Below are positions 27,359 through 35,219 of a DNA stretch of 64,000 bases, piece by piece. This DNA is from Flavobacterium lacustre. Its GTDB lineage: Bacteria; Bacteroidota; Bacteroidia; Flavobacteriales; Flavobacteriaceae. Made by a program: the position numbers and the translations under genes. The notes under the pieces are model-generated. The model saw only the letters and a program-made list of their open reading frames with translations. It did not search any database and was not told the DNA's origin. Each line of letters begins with the position of its first letter. The first letter of the stretch is position 1. Where the stretch lies: positions 372,001 to 436,000 of the forward strand of contig NZ_CP114882.2 in the NCBI RefSeq assembly GCF_027474525.2, written 5' to 3'.

Positions 27359-27802
27359 TTATTTATTCTGATTTTGATAATAAAATGCTGGAATAAAAAG
27401 AATTACAAAAATAGGCTGAATAAGAAATCTGCGAACATAAAAAAGCATCAGAATATCATGTCCTTTGTAAAAGTGAATTATAGTGAAGAAAGCAACTATC
27501 AAAACCAAAAAGAAAAAAGCATACAAAACAGCGGCAAACTGAATCATCTCTACTTCTTTGAAAAGAATATAAAGTATGCCCAAAGACAAAACTGTATTTA
27601 TAATATACCTAAAAAACAATCCGAAAAATAGCGAAACAGATTCATAAGCAGGCAAAGGATGAGAATGAAAATCACCTTTGAAATAATCCAAAAAAGGGTC
27701 GTAGAACAATTTATCTTCAAAAGCGCGTACCAAAGCCAATAGTCCAACGAATAGTATGACCAAAACAATTGTCCATTTGTTCTGAAAAAGTTTATTTCGC
27801 AT
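27359..27802 (-). CDS. Exosortase F system-associated membrane protein
   Basis: The 147-residue protein has about four hydrophobic helices and an N-terminal K-W-x-I-V-L pattern. It overlaps the xrtF stop by 11 bases. Its size, topology and position match the protein that accompanies XrtF in Flavobacteria. It probably assists the exosortase in the inner membrane; its biochemical role is not known. The loop F-Y-D-P-F-L-D-Y-F-K-G-D-F lies on one side of the membrane near the N-terminus. Confidence 0.8.
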   Translation of the reverse strand: MRNKLFQNKWTIVLVILFVGLLALVRAFEDKLFYDPFLDYFKGDFHSHPLPAYESVSLFFGLFFRYIINTVLSLGILYILFKEVEMIQFAAVLYAFFFLVLIVAFFTIIHFYKGHDILMLFYVRRFLIQPIFVILFIPAFYYQNQNK

Positions 27803-28328
27803 ATTTTGAAAATTTACGTACCCAAATAACCCACAAAATAAAAACTACTCCATAAATAAAGAGCGGAAAAAAGATATCATGCAAAAAATGGCGTTGCTCC
27901 GGAAAATGACTTAACAAAATACATAAAAAAGCAATTCTCAAAATATTTAAAACATAAATCAAAATGCTTCCTCCAAAAACATAAAGCAAAGTAGCCTTTA
28001 ATTTCCCCGAAAAAGCGACTACAAATGAAATGAATAAAATAATGACACTTACCGCATTACACCCTTCAACGATTCGGGCGATATATTTTTGATGATACAT
28101 TAAAGCAACATAAAGCTCTGATTTGCTGTCATCCGCACTTGCATTTTTATCAAATAATTGAAGTACTTGCTCTGTATTGTGCGCAACTATTCTGGAAATA
28201 GAATCTAGTTTAGTTTCTCCAAAACTATTTAGGTAATATTGATAAAAAACCGTCAAAACGATATAAGTTATAAAAAAAGCACTTAAAAAGACTAAAAAGG
28301 GTTTGTATCGAATGAAATATTTTTCCAA
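27792..28328 (-). CDS. xrtF: Exosortase family protein XrtF
   Basis: The 178-residue membrane protein carries the exosortase catalytic residues. Cys90 is in V-E-G-C-N-A, Arg131 in N-I-L-R-I-A and a histidine in R-H-F-L-H-D (His147 or His150), each next to a hydrophobic helix. Exosortases are transpeptidase-like enzymes that process proteins with a C-terminal sorting tail. Overlap with the XrtF-associated gene indicates an operon. No candidate substrate with a sorting tail is encoded in this window. Start at the ATG is supported by a -7 element close upstream. Confidence 0.88.
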   Translation of the reverse strand: MEKYFIRYKPFLVFLSAFFITYIVLTVFYQYYLNSFGETKLDSISRIVAHNTEQVLQLFDKNASADDSKSELYVALMYHQKYIARIVEGCNAVSVIILFISFVVAFSGKLKATLLYVFGGSILIYVLNILRIAFLCILLSHFPEQRHFLHDIFFPLFIYGVVFILWVIWVRKFSKYAK

Positions 28329-28342
28329 AATCTATTTTTTAA

Positions 28343-28350
28343 CAAATTTA
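28343..28350 (-). promoter_or_regulatory. Putative -7 element for xrtF
   Basis: The minus strand reads TAAATTTG, matching TAnnTTTG, 14 bases before the xrtF ATG. It is back to back with the element for the GAF gene. Confidence 0.5.
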
Positions 28351-28375
28351 TATAATTTTTAAAACTGGCTTTAAA

Positions 28376-28383
28376 TACTTTTG
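28376..28383 (+). promoter_or_regulatory. Putative -7 element for the GAF-domain gene
   Basis: TACTTTTG matches TAnnTTTG and lies 15 bases before the ATG at 28399. A -33 TTG is not evident at the standard spacing. Confidence 0.5.
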
Positions 28384-28398
28384 TAAAAAACACAAAAA

Positions 28399-28854
28399 AT
28401 GACATTCCAAGAATTAAAACCAAAAGTAAAAGAAATTACTTCAAATTCAGCACTTTCAAAAGATGAAAAACTTTTAAATATTTGCCAGCTTCTTAATGAA
28501 GAGATTGATTATTACAATTGGGTAGGTTTTTATTTCGCTAATCAGGAGACCAAAACGCTTCACCTCGGTCCTTATGTGGGTGCAGCAACCGACCATACTG
28601 TAATCCCTTTCGGGAAAGGAATTTGCGGACAAGTAGCTGTTTCTAACGAAAATTTTGTAGTTCCTGATGTTGCAGCACAAGACAATTACATTGCTTGTAG
28701 TTTTACTGTAAAATCCGAAATTGTAGTACCTCTTTTTGTTAATGGGAAGAATATTGGCCAAATTGATATTGACAGTCATGTTTTAAATCCCTTTACAGCA
28801 GCAGACGAAGAATTTCTAGAATTTGTTAATCTGGAAATTGCAAAATTATATTAG
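28399..28854 (+). CDS. GAF-domain protein, free methionine-(R)-sulfoxide reductase-like
   Basis: The 151-residue protein is a single GAF domain of the fRMsr type. G-K-G-I-C-G gives Cys76 and N-Y-I-A-C-S gives Cys100, 24 residues apart as in E. coli fRMsr (Cys94 and Cys118). K-S-E-I-V-V-P-L and I-D-I-D-S also match. The third family cysteine (E. coli Cys84) appears to be replaced by an Asp/His position here. The enzyme reduces free methionine-R-sulfoxide in the cytoplasm. Activity is plausible, but the recycling mechanism may differ. It is monocistronic and upstream of rpsO. Confidence 0.8.
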   Translation: MTFQELKPKVKEITSNSALSKDEKLLNICQLLNEEIDYYNWVGFYFANQETKTLHLGPYVGAATDHTVIPFGKGICGQVAVSNENFVVPDVAAQDNYIACSFTVKSEIVVPLFVNGKNIGQIDIDSHVLNPFTAADEEFLEFVNLEIAKLY

Positions 28855-28902
28855 TTTAATACTTTGAATTTTAAATCTTTAAGGCATAAACTAAAAATCC
28901 TT

Positions 28903-28932
28903 TTGCATTTCAAAAAATAAATAGTACTTTTG
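28903..28932 (+). promoter_or_regulatory. Promoter of rpsO (TTG-N19-TACTTTTG)
   Basis: TTG at 28903-28905 and TACTTTTG at 28925-28932 are separated by 19 bases, an exact match to the Bacteroidota housekeeping consensus. The predicted leader is about 50 bases. Confidence 0.8.
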
Positions 28933-28988
28933 CACCCGTCTAACAATAGCTGTTTGACATACATAAAAATCATTAAAACAATATTCGA

Positions 28989-29258
28989 ATGTATTTAACT
29001 AAAGAGATTAAAGAAGAAATCTTCGCTAAACACGGAGGAAAAGCAGAAAACACAGGATCTGCAGAAGCTCAAATCGCACTATTCACTTTTAGAATTAGTC
29101 ACTTAACAGAGCACTTGAAAAAAAATCGTCACGATTATAACACAGAGCGTTCATTAGTATTGCTTGTTGGTAAAAGAAGATCTTTATTGGATTACTTGAA
29201 GAAAAAAGAGATTAACAGATATCGTGAGATTATCAAAGTATTGAATATCAGAAAATAA
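28989..29258 (+). CDS. rpsO: 30S ribosomal protein S15
   Basis: The 89-residue protein has the bS15 pattern: G-S-A-E-A-Q-I-A near residue 23, then H-L-K-x-x-x-x-D-Y-x-x-x-R-x-L-x-x-L-V-G-K-R-R-S-L-L. It binds 16S rRNA in the central domain. Gene order rpsO-pnp is the classical one. A terminator-like hairpin lies between them, so pnp may depend on read-through or its own promoter. Confidence 0.97.
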   Translation: MYLTKEIKEEIFAKHGGKAENTGSAEAQIALFTFRISHLTEHLKKNRHDYNTERSLVLLVGKRRSLLDYLKKKEINRYREIIKVLNIRK

Positions 29259-29267
29259 TCAATATAG

Positions 29268-29297
29268 AAAAGAGGTGCGAAAGTGCCTCTTTTTGTT
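29268..29297 (+). terminator. Hairpin terminator between rpsO and pnp
   Basis: A ten-pair stem (AAAGAGGTGC with GTGCCTCTTT, including two G-U pairs) is closed by a GAAA tetraloop and followed by a short T-run. It may act as a partial terminator or a processing site between rpsO and pnp. Confidence 0.75.
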
Positions 29298-29412
29298 TTT
29301 ACAATAGATTACATAAAAAAAGTTTGGTTTTTCATTGGGTTTTAGGCATTAACTACGCACAACAACAACTACAACACAACTAGAACCCATTGTTTAATCA
29401 CAAAAAAAAAGT

Positions 29413-31548
29413 ATGATTCCAACAGTTTCAAGAGAAATTATCGATTTAGGAGATGGCAGAAGCATCTCAATCGAGACAGGAAAATTGGCTAAACAAGCCG
29501 ATGGTTCTGTAGTAGTACAAATGGGAAATGCTATGTTGCTTGCAACAGTAGTATCAGCCCGAAAAGCAAGTCCAGGTATTGATTTTTTACCTTTAACGGT
29601 AGATTATCGTGAAAAATTTGCAGCAGCAGGACGTTTTCCTGGTGGATTTTTCAAAAGAGAAGCAAGACCAAGTGACAACGAAGTATTAACAATGAGATTA
29701 GTTGACCGTGTATTGCGTCCACTTTTCCCAGATGATTATCACGCTGAAACACAGGTTATGATTCAATTAATGTCTCATGACGACAATGTTATGCCAGATG
29801 CATTAGCAGGTTTAGCAGCTTCGGCAGCTTTAGCGCTATCTGACATTCCATTTTCAACCTTAATTTCTGAAGCTCGTGTTGCTCGTGTTGACGGAAAATT
29901 TATCATCAACCCAAGTCGTGCTCAATTAGAATTATCAGATATTGATATGATGATTGGCGCTTCTAAAGATTCTATCGCAATGGTAGAAGGTGAGATGAAA
30001 GAGATTTCAGAATTAGAAATGGTTGAAGCCATTAAATTTGCTCATGAAGCCATTAAAATTCAAATTGCTGCACAAGAAAGATTGGTTGTAGCTTTTGGAG
30101 CAAAAGAAACTCGTACATACGAAAACGAAAAAGAAGACGAAGCGATTTACGCTAAAGTAAAAGCAGCTGCTTACGATAAAATTTATGATATCGCTAAAGT
30201 AGGTTCTTCTAAACAAGAAAGAACAGCTTCATTTGCAGCAGTAAAAGAAGAAGTAAAAGCTTTGTTTACTGAAGAAGAATTAGCTGAAAACGGCGACTTA
30301 GTTGGTAAATATTTTTACAAAACCAACAAAGAAGCAGTTCGTAACGTAACATTAGATTTAGGAACTCGTTTAGACGGAAGAAAAACAAATCAAATCAGAC
30401 CAATCTGGGCTGAAGTAGATTATTTACCATCTGTTCACGGTTCTGCTATCTTTACCAGAGGAGAAACTCAAGCATTGGCAACTGCAACTCTAGGAACTTC
30501 CAGAGAAGCGAACCAAATTGATTCACCATCTGAACAAGGAGAAGAAAAATTCTACTTACATTATAACTTCCCACCTTTCTCAACTGGTGAAGCTAAACCT
30601 TTAAGAGGAACTTCAAGAAGAGAAGTAGGTCACGGAAACTTAGCTCAAAGAGCTTTGAAAAACATGATTCCTGCAAATTGTCCTTATACAATACGTATCG
30701 TATCAGAAGTTTTAGAATCTAACGGTTCTTCTTCTATGGCTACCGTTTGTGCTGGAACATTAGCACTTATGGATGCAGGTATTCAAATGACAAAACCAGT
30801 TTCTGGAATTGCCATGGGATTGATTACTGATGGAGAACGTTTTGCTGTATTGTCTGATATTCTTGGTGACGAAGATCACTTAGGAGATATGGACTTTAAA
30901 GTAACAGGAACTGCTGATGGTATCACAGCTTGTCAAATGGACATTAAAATCGAAGGATTAAAATACCACATCATGGAAGAAGCTTTGGCTCAAGCCCGTG
31001 AAGGTCGTTTGCATATCCTTGGAAAAATAACGGAAACTTTGGCAGCGCCAAAAGCGGATGTTAAAGCATATGCTCCAAAAATCATTACAAGAACAATTCC
31101 TGGTAACTTCATCGGGGCTTTAATCGGACCTGGTGGTAAAGTAATTCAAGAATTACAAAAAGCTACAGGAACAACTATTGTAATCAACGAAGTTGACGAA
31201 CAAGGTGTAATCGAAATTCTTGGAACTGATCCTGCTGGAATTGAAGCGGTATTGGCTAAAATACAGTCTATCACTTTCAAACCTCAAATGGGAGAAGCAT
31301 ACGATGTGAAAGTAATCAAAATGTTAGATTTTGGTGCGGTTGTAGAATATATCGATGCTCCAGGAAACGAAGTATTACTTCACGTTTCTGAGCTAGCTTG
31401 GGAACGTACTGAAAATGTTTCTGATGTGGTAAATATGGGTGATGTTTTCCAAGTAAAATACCTTGGACTTGACCCAAAAACCAGAAAAGAAAAAGTTTCC
31501 AGAAAAGCACTTATCGCCAGACCTCCACGTGAGGAAAGAAAAGAGTAA
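29413..31548 (+). CDS. pnp: Polyribonucleotide nucleotidyltransferase (PNPase)
   Basis: The 711-residue enzyme has two RNase PH domains (F-P-G-G-F-F-K-R-E in the first, [11 protein letters not shown] in the second) joined by a helical linker. A KH domain ([11 protein letters not shown]) and an S1 domain (V-L-L-H-V-S-E-L) follow. PNPase degrades RNA 3' to 5' by phosphorolysis. The 5' leader between the rpsO hairpin and the ATG is A- and C-rich. Length and domain order are normal. Confidence 0.97.
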   Translation: MIPTVSREIIDLGDGRSISIETGKLAKQADGSVVVQMGNAMLLATVVSARKASPGIDFLPLTVDYREKFAAAGRFPGGFFKREARPSDNEVLTMRLVDRVLRPLFPDDYHAETQVMIQLMSHDDNVMPDALAGLAASAALALSDIPFSTLISEARVARVDGKFIINPSRAQLELSDIDMMIGASKDSIAMVEGEMKEISELEMVEAIKFAHEAIKIQIAAQERLVVAFGAKETRTYENEKEDEAIYAKVKAAAYDKIYDIAKVGSSKQERTASFAAVKEEVKALFTEEELAENGDLVGKYFYKTNKEAVRNVTLDLGTRLDGRKTNQIRPIWAEVDYLPSVHGSAIFTRGETQALATATLGTSREANQIDSPSEQGEEKFYLHYNFPPFSTGEAKPLRGTSRREVGHGNLAQRALKNMIPANCPYTIRIVSEVLESNGSSSMATVCAGTLALMDAGIQMTKPVSGIAMGLITDGERFAVLSDILGDEDHLGDMDFKVTGTADGITACQMDIKIEGLKYHIMEEALAQAREGRLHILGKITETLAAPKADVKAYAPKIITRTIPGNFIGALIGPGGKVIQELQKATGTTIVINEVDEQGVIEILGTDPAGIEAVLAKIQSITFKPQMGEAYDVKVIKMLDFGAVVEYIDAPGNEVLLHVSELAWERTENVSDVVNMGDVFQVKYLGLDPKTRKEKVSRKALIARPPREERKE

Positions 31549-31582
31549 TCAGATCTTAGTTTACTAAAGGTTTATTTATAGA

Positions 31583-31618
31583 GAAAACCCCGTTTCATGT
31601 ATTTGAAACGGGGTTTTC
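31583..31618 (+). terminator. Terminator after pnp
   Basis: Perfect 15-base arms with an AAAACCCC/GGGGTTTT core flank the loop TGTATT (31598-31603). It is strong and G/C-rich for this genome and separates pnp from rpoD. Confidence 0.85.
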
Positions 31619-31699
31619 CGTTTTATTTTAAAATTAATTCAGATAATTGTAACTTTTATGAAACTCCAAACGTATAATCATTTGTACACTTAAAAAATT

Positions 31700-31705
31700 G
31701 AGGAG
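31700..31705 (+). promoter_or_regulatory. Strong Shine-Dalgarno sequence before rpoD
   Basis: GAGGAG ends 8 bases before the rpoD ATG at 31714. Shine-Dalgarno motifs are absent upstream of the other genes checked in this window, as expected in Bacteroidota, so this one stands out and fixes the start codon. Confidence 0.75.
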
Positions 31706-31713
31706 ACAAAAAC

Positions 31714-32577
31714 ATGAGACAACTTAAAATTACCAAGCAGGTTACCAATCGTGAAACTGCTTCATTAGACAAATATTTACAAGAAATAGGGAAAGTTGAC
31801 CTTATTACCGCTGACGAAGAGGTAGAATTAGCTCAGAAAATTAAGGCCGGTGATCAAAAAGCCTTAGAGAAATTGACTAAAGCCAATTTACGTTTCGTGG
31901 TTTCGGTAGCCAAACAATACCAAAATCAAGGTTTAACACTTCCAGATTTGATCAATGAAGGAAATTTAGGATTGATAAAAGCAGCACAACGTTTTGATGA
32001 AACACGTGGTTTCAAATTCATTTCGTATGCCGTTTGGTGGATTCGTCAATCTATTTTGCAAGCATTGGCGGAACAATCTCGTATCGTTCGTTTGCCTTTG
32101 AACAAAATTGGTTCTATCAATAAAATCAACAAAATGTACGCTTTATTAGAGCAATCTAACGAGCGCCCACCATCTGCTGAGGAAATTGCAAAAGAATTAG
32201 ACATGACCGTAAATGACGTAAAAGAGAGCATGAAAAACTCTGGTCGTCACTTATCCATGGATGCACCTCTTGTAGAAGGAGAAGATTCTAACCTTTATGA
32301 CGTTTTACGTTCAGGTGAATCTCCAAATCCAGATCGGGAATTAATTCACGAATCTTTGCGTACAGAAATAGAGCGTTCCTTAGAAACATTGACTCCTAGA
32401 GAAGCTGATGTCGTTCGTTTGTACTTTGGCCTTGGTGATCAACACCCAATGACACTTGAAGAAATTGGAGAAACTTTCGACCTGACTCGTGAGCGTGTTC
32501 GTCAAATCAAGGAAAAAGCAATCCGAAGATTAAAACACACTTCAAGAAGTAAAATACTAAAAACCTATTTAGGTTAA
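31714..32577 (+). CDS. rpoD: Primary RNA polymerase sigma factor RpoD/SigA
   Basis: The 287-residue sigma-70 factor has region 1.2 ([10 protein letters not shown]), region 2 with the -10 binding helix ([20 protein letters not shown]), region 3 and region 4 with a final HTH ([12 protein letters not shown]). Region 1.1 and the long non-conserved insert are absent, as is usual for Bacteroidota. It is the housekeeping factor that reads TAnnTTTG promoters such as those seen here. The preceding strong Shine-Dalgarno and following twin hairpins suggest special post-transcriptional control. Confidence 0.96.
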   Translation: MRQLKITKQVTNRETASLDKYLQEIGKVDLITADEEVELAQKIKAGDQKALEKLTKANLRFVVSVAKQYQNQGLTLPDLINEGNLGLIKAAQRFDETRGFKFISYAVWWIRQSILQALAEQSRIVRLPLNKIGSINKINKMYALLEQSNERPPSAEEIAKELDMTVNDVKESMKNSGRHLSMDAPLVEGEDSNLYDVLRSGESPNPDRELIHESLRTEIERSLETLTPREADVVRLYFGLGDQHPMTLEEIGETFDLTRERVRQIKEKAIRRLKHTSRSKILKTYLG

Positions 32578-32640
32578 TTCATAAAACCACCACAATTAAA
32601 ATTTTTAAATCTCTTTTAAATCTTTTAATTCACCATAAAC

Positions 32641-32668
32641 AACAGTCTGATTAACTGTTCGTTTTTTG
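32641..32668 (+). terminator. First hairpin after rpoD
   Basis: AACAGT-CTGATTA-ACTGTT forms a 6-bp stem with a 7-base loop, followed within two bases by a T-run. It is weak on its own. The loop is identical to that of the next hairpin. Confidence 0.6.
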
Positions 32669-32679
32669 ATTGATGATTG

Positions 32680-32712
32680 AAACTCCGGCTGATTACCGGA
32701 GTTTTATTTTTT
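32680..32712 (+). terminator. Second hairpin after rpoD
   Basis: A 9-bp stem AAACTCCGG/CCGGAGTTT encloses the loop CTGATTA and is followed by a T-rich stretch. This is the stronger of two tandem terminator-like hairpins. Confidence 0.8.
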
Positions 32713-32769
32713 AATCTAAATTCATTTCACTCTCACTTTTCACATTTCACTATTCACTTCTAGTATTGC

Positions 32770-32862
32770 GGCGTATCCCTACGTAAAAACTTCGGGTCGG
32801 GCTATCGGCTTTATCTCTCCGCTACGCTACGAGGATATCGCCTCTATCCCTTACGCAAAAAA
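32770..32862. repeat. G/C-rich dispersed-repeat-like element
   Basis: The stretch is clearly richer in G and C than its surroundings. It contains GGGTCGGGCTATC, followed by CGCTACGCTACGAGG. It is bounded by a near-direct repeat: TATCCCTACGTAAAAA at 32774 and TATCCCTTACGCAAAAA at 32845. I recall similar GTCGGGCTAT...ATCCCT(T/A)ACGC elements scattered in Flavobacteria. Only one copy is in this window, so the repeat nature is inference. Confidence 0.5.
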
Positions 32863-32906
32863 ATAAAACCAGGAATACCTTGCGAGCTGTCGCTACAAAA
32901 AAACTT

Positions 32907-32936
32907 TTGCAATGGCGCAGAAATAAACTAATTTTG
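32907..32936 (+). promoter_or_regulatory. Promoter of rpe (TTG-N19-TAATTTTG)
   Basis: TTG at 32907-32909 and TAATTTTG at 32929-32936 have the exact 19-base spacing of the Bacteroidota consensus. The ATG at 32958 follows at a short distance and excludes the longer upstream reading frame. Confidence 0.78.
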
Positions 32937-32957
32937 CAAAAACAACACAATCAAACC

Positions 32958-33620
32958 ATGAAGAATACACTTATTGCACCGTCAGTACTAGCTGCCGATT
33001 TTGCAAACCTGCAACGCGACATCGAAATGATCAACAACAGCGAAGCCGACTGGTTTCACATTGATATCATGGACGGCGTTTTTGTTCCTAATATTTCTTT
33101 TGGAATGCCAGTTTTAGAAGCTATCAAAAGACATGCAAAAAAAACAATCGATGTACACTTGATGATTGTAGATCCAGACCGATATATCAAAACTTTTGCT
33201 GATTTAGGAGCAAATATATTATCCGTTCACTACGAAGCCTGCCCACACCTTCACCGAACTTTACAGGCCATAAAAGCCGAAGGAATGAAAGCCGGAGTAG
33301 CAATCAACCCACATACGAATATCGAATTATTAGAAGATGTTATAAACGACATTGATTTGGTTTGTATCATGAGTGTAAACCCTGGTTTTGGAGGACAATC
33401 TTTTATAGAAAACACCTATTCAAAAATTGAAAAACTAAAAGCCTTGATAACTAGAAAAGGCGCATCAACTATTATAGAAATTGACGGCGGTGTTACCAAT
33501 AAAAACGCAGTACAATTAGTCGAAGCAGGAGCAGATGTTCTAGTAGCAGGAAGCTTTGTTTTTAAAGCAGAAAACCCAACTGCAACAATAGCTGATTTGA
33601 AGAAAATCACAACATTATAA
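32958..33620 (+). CDS. rpe: Ribulose-phosphate 3-epimerase
   Basis: The 220-residue TIM barrel has A-P-S-V-L-A-A-D-F, H-I-D-I-M-D-G-V-F-V-P-N, H-L-M-I, M-S-V-N-P-G-F-G-G-Q and I-E-I-D-G-G-V, which hold the catalytic aspartates and metal-binding histidines. It interconverts ribulose-5-phosphate and xylulose-5-phosphate in the pentose phosphate pathway. The start at 32958 is set by the conserved N-terminus and by a promoter 22 bases upstream; 26 further codons in frame upstream overlap the promoter and are not coding. Confidence 0.95.
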   Translation: MKNTLIAPSVLAADFANLQRDIEMINNSEADWFHIDIMDGVFVPNISFGMPVLEAIKRHAKKTIDVHLMIVDPDRYIKTFADLGANILSVHYEACPHLHRTLQAIKAEGMKAGVAINPHTNIELLEDVINDIDLVCIMSVNPGFGGQSFIENTYSKIEKLKALITRKGASTIIEIDGGVTNKNAVQLVEAGADVLVAGSFVFKAENPTATIADLKKITTL

Positions 33621-33624
33621 ACAT

Positions 33625-33654
33625 AAAAAAGTCCCAAATTTGGGACTTTTTTTT
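33625..33654. terminator. Bidirectional terminator between rpe and the CBS gene
   Basis: AAAAGTCCCAAA and its complement TTTGGGACTTTT are adjacent, with an A-run on the left and a T-run on the right, between convergent stop codons. Confidence 0.85.
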
Positions 33655-33658
33655 ATTA

Positions 33659-34081
33659 TCATTTATACTGATCGATTAAATACTTAATTAAATCTGTTGT
33701 TGTTACAATCCCCACCAAAAGTTCCCCCAAACAAACCGGTAAAGCATGAAATTCGTTTTTAGATAAAATTTCAGCTGTTTCTTTTATAGTAGTCTCCGGA
33801 GAAATAGTAACTAACTTTTTTGCCATTACTTGCTCAACGGTAAACATGTTATAAACGGTGGCATCCACAATTTCAGCATCGTCATCAACAGCATCTACGA
33901 AAGATATACGCAACAAATCCGTATAACTCAACATTCCTATTATCTTGTTTCCATCTACTACCGGAATATGCCTGATTTTATTTTGTTTAAAAAGTTGTTC
34001 TGCTTTTGTTAAATCGTCAGCAAGATTTAATTTTATTACATTTTTAGTCATAATAGCTGACACTGGCACCTTGTGTTTCAT
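33659..34081 (-). CDS. Tandem CBS-domain protein
   Basis: The 140-residue protein is made of two CBS motifs: I-M-T-K-N-V ... H-I-P-V-V-D-G-N-K-I-I-G-M-L-S in the first, and V-M-A-K-K-L-V-T-I-S-P ... F-H-A-L-P-V in the second. Such Bateman modules bind adenine nucleotides and regulate partners. No catalytic domain is attached and no clear partner is adjacent. It is predicted cytoplasmic. Confidence 0.85.
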   Translation of the reverse strand: MKHKVPVSAIMTKNVIKLNLADDLTKAEQLFKQNKIRHIPVVDGNKIIGMLSYTDLLRISFVDAVDDDAEIVDATVYNMFTVEQVMAKKLVTISPETTIKETAEILSKNEFHALPVCLGELLVGIVTTTDLIKYLIDQYK

Positions 34082-34104
34082 AACTTCTACCTTTAGATTG
34101 TATT

Positions 34105-34112
34105 CAAAGTTA
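34105..34112 (-). promoter_or_regulatory. Putative -7 element for the CBS gene
   Basis: The minus strand reads TAACTTTG, a match to TAnnTTTG, 23 bases before the ATG. Confidence 0.45.
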
Positions 34113-34178
34113 TCTGATTAAAAAGTGTAAAAACATGATGTTTATCAGGAAGTATCTGCGGATTTTTTTCTAATTTAT

Positions 34179-34979
34179 TTACTCTTCTTTGTAATTTATC
34201 AATGCAGAAATATTAGCATACAATCCAGGATGTTCTTTTTTAAAAACGTGAGGGGTTTCAAAAAAATGCTCCAACAAAACCGACAAGAATTCGAATTGAT
34301 TTTCATAAGCATATAGCCTGAAATATCCTTTTTCAAGCAGTACATTGTTTAAATAAGGATTGCTGTAATATTTAACAACTTCATTGAACTCATCCTGAAA
34401 AATAACCGCGCTTGAATCATTCTTCTTCAGACAATGAAAATGCAACACATGCGAAAACTCATGTAATCCCAGATTAATATTATCAGTGTTTGCGGAATGA
34501 CCTAATAAAAAATCTTCCCAAGAAAAAACGATGGCTTTCATTCTTGGATTAAACTCTCCTTTATGATAAGCATCATTCAATGTCGAATAATAATTTGTAG
34601 GGTAAATGATTATTTTATCAAACAAGTTACTCAAATAATTCCTCATTCCAAATGTCAGCATTACATATGTCCCTGCAATTAAGACTTGCATCTGTTCCGA
34701 AACTACAACATCTTTTCCCACAAACTGATAATTTGAAATAAACGCCTTCACACGATGCTCAAAATAGACTTTTCGTTTTGCAGAAAGCTTTCGATAAAAT
34801 GAAAAATTATTTTCTAATATGTAAATCTGATTCGCATTTAATTTTTTAGGAAAAGGATACCAATAAATATAAAATGGTTTATTAAACAAGAGTATATAAC
34901 CCGGTTCAACAACTCTAAAGAGAAAAATTAAAAGAAAAAGTGTACCAAAAACAAAAGTAATGATCAGCTGAAATGACAT
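34179..34979 (-). CDS. MtfA-like zinc-dependent peptidase
   Basis: The 266-residue protein has an N-terminal membrane helix (about residues 4-22) and a glucose-regulated MtfA-type metallopeptidase domain. The zinc motif H-E-F-S-H is at 173-177, preceded by the family pattern with V-F-S-W-E-D-F. A downstream F-Q-D-E-F-N-E region could provide the third ligand. E. coli MtfA is a cytosolic aminopeptidase that binds the repressor Mlc; the added membrane anchor here is common in Bacteroidota. Substrate is unknown. Confidence 0.8.
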   Translation of the reverse strand: MSFQLIITFVFGTLFLLIFLFRVVEPGYILLFNKPFYIYWYPFPKKLNANQIYILENNFSFYRKLSAKRKVYFEHRVKAFISNYQFVGKDVVVSEQMQVLIAGTYVMLTFGMRNYLSNLFDKIIIYPTNYYSTLNDAYHKGEFNPRMKAIVFSWEDFLLGHSANTDNINLGLHEFSHVLHFHCLKKNDSSAVIFQDEFNEVVKYYSNPYLNNVLLEKGYFRLYAYENQFEFLSVLLEHFFETPHVFKKEHPGLYANISALINYKEE

Positions 34980-35019
34980 AATTATAATGACGTTAAGATT
35001 GTCTTTGTTTTTTTTGAAA

Positions 35020-35075
35020 ACAAAAAAGCTTCAAAATAATTTCAAGTAAACTTGATTGTTTTGAAGCTTTTTGTT
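35020..35075 (-). terminator. Nested hairpin terminator after tRNA-Arg
   Basis: Outer arms AAAAGCTTCAAAA/TTTTGAAGCTTTT enclose an inner stem TCAAG-TAAA-CTTGA. It lies 3 bases beyond the tRNA 3' end on the minus strand and is followed by a T-rich stretch. Confidence 0.8.
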
Positions 35076-35078
35076 TGA

Positions 35079-35155
35079 TGGTGACCACGGCAGGGTTCGA
35101 ACCTGCAACCCTCAGAGTCGAAATCTGATATTCTATCCAGTTGAACTACGCAGTC
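35079..35155 (-). tRNA. tRNA-Arg (anticodon TCG)
   Basis: On the minus strand a complete cloverleaf folds: acceptor GACTGCG/CGTGGTC with two G-U pairs, D stem GTTC/GAAT, anticodon stem TCAGA/TCTGA with loop TTTCGAC, and T stem GCAGG-TTCGAAC-CCTGC. The discriminator is A and the 3' CCA is encoded (35079-35081). Anticodon TCG reads CGN arginine codons. Confidence 0.93.
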
Positions 35156-35167
35156 ATTATTATTTAG

Positions 35168-35211
35168 ACTGTTGATTAATGATTGTAAATTTAATACCAT
35201 TAATCAACAGT
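35168..35211. repeat. Perfect inverted repeat between yqeY and tRNA-Arg
   Basis: Two perfectly complementary 14-base arms ACTGTTGATTAATG/CATTAATCAACAGT flank a 16-base spacer. There is no strong T-run on either side, so it is a poor classical terminator. It could protect the yqeY transcript end or be an operator. Confidence 0.65.
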
Positions 35212-35219
35212 AAAATTTT

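Larger units (their letters stand above)
32578..32957. other. Intergenic region between rpoD and rpe
   Basis: A 380-base gap holding two tandem hairpins after rpoD, a G/C-rich repeat-like element (about 32770-32862) and the rpe promoter. No gene is seen in it. Confidence 0.7.

Noticed and set aside
32880..32957. N-terminal extension of Rpe by 26 residues
   Set aside because: It overlaps a near-perfect TTG-N19-TAATTTTG promoter, and the enzyme fold starts at the ATG at 32958.
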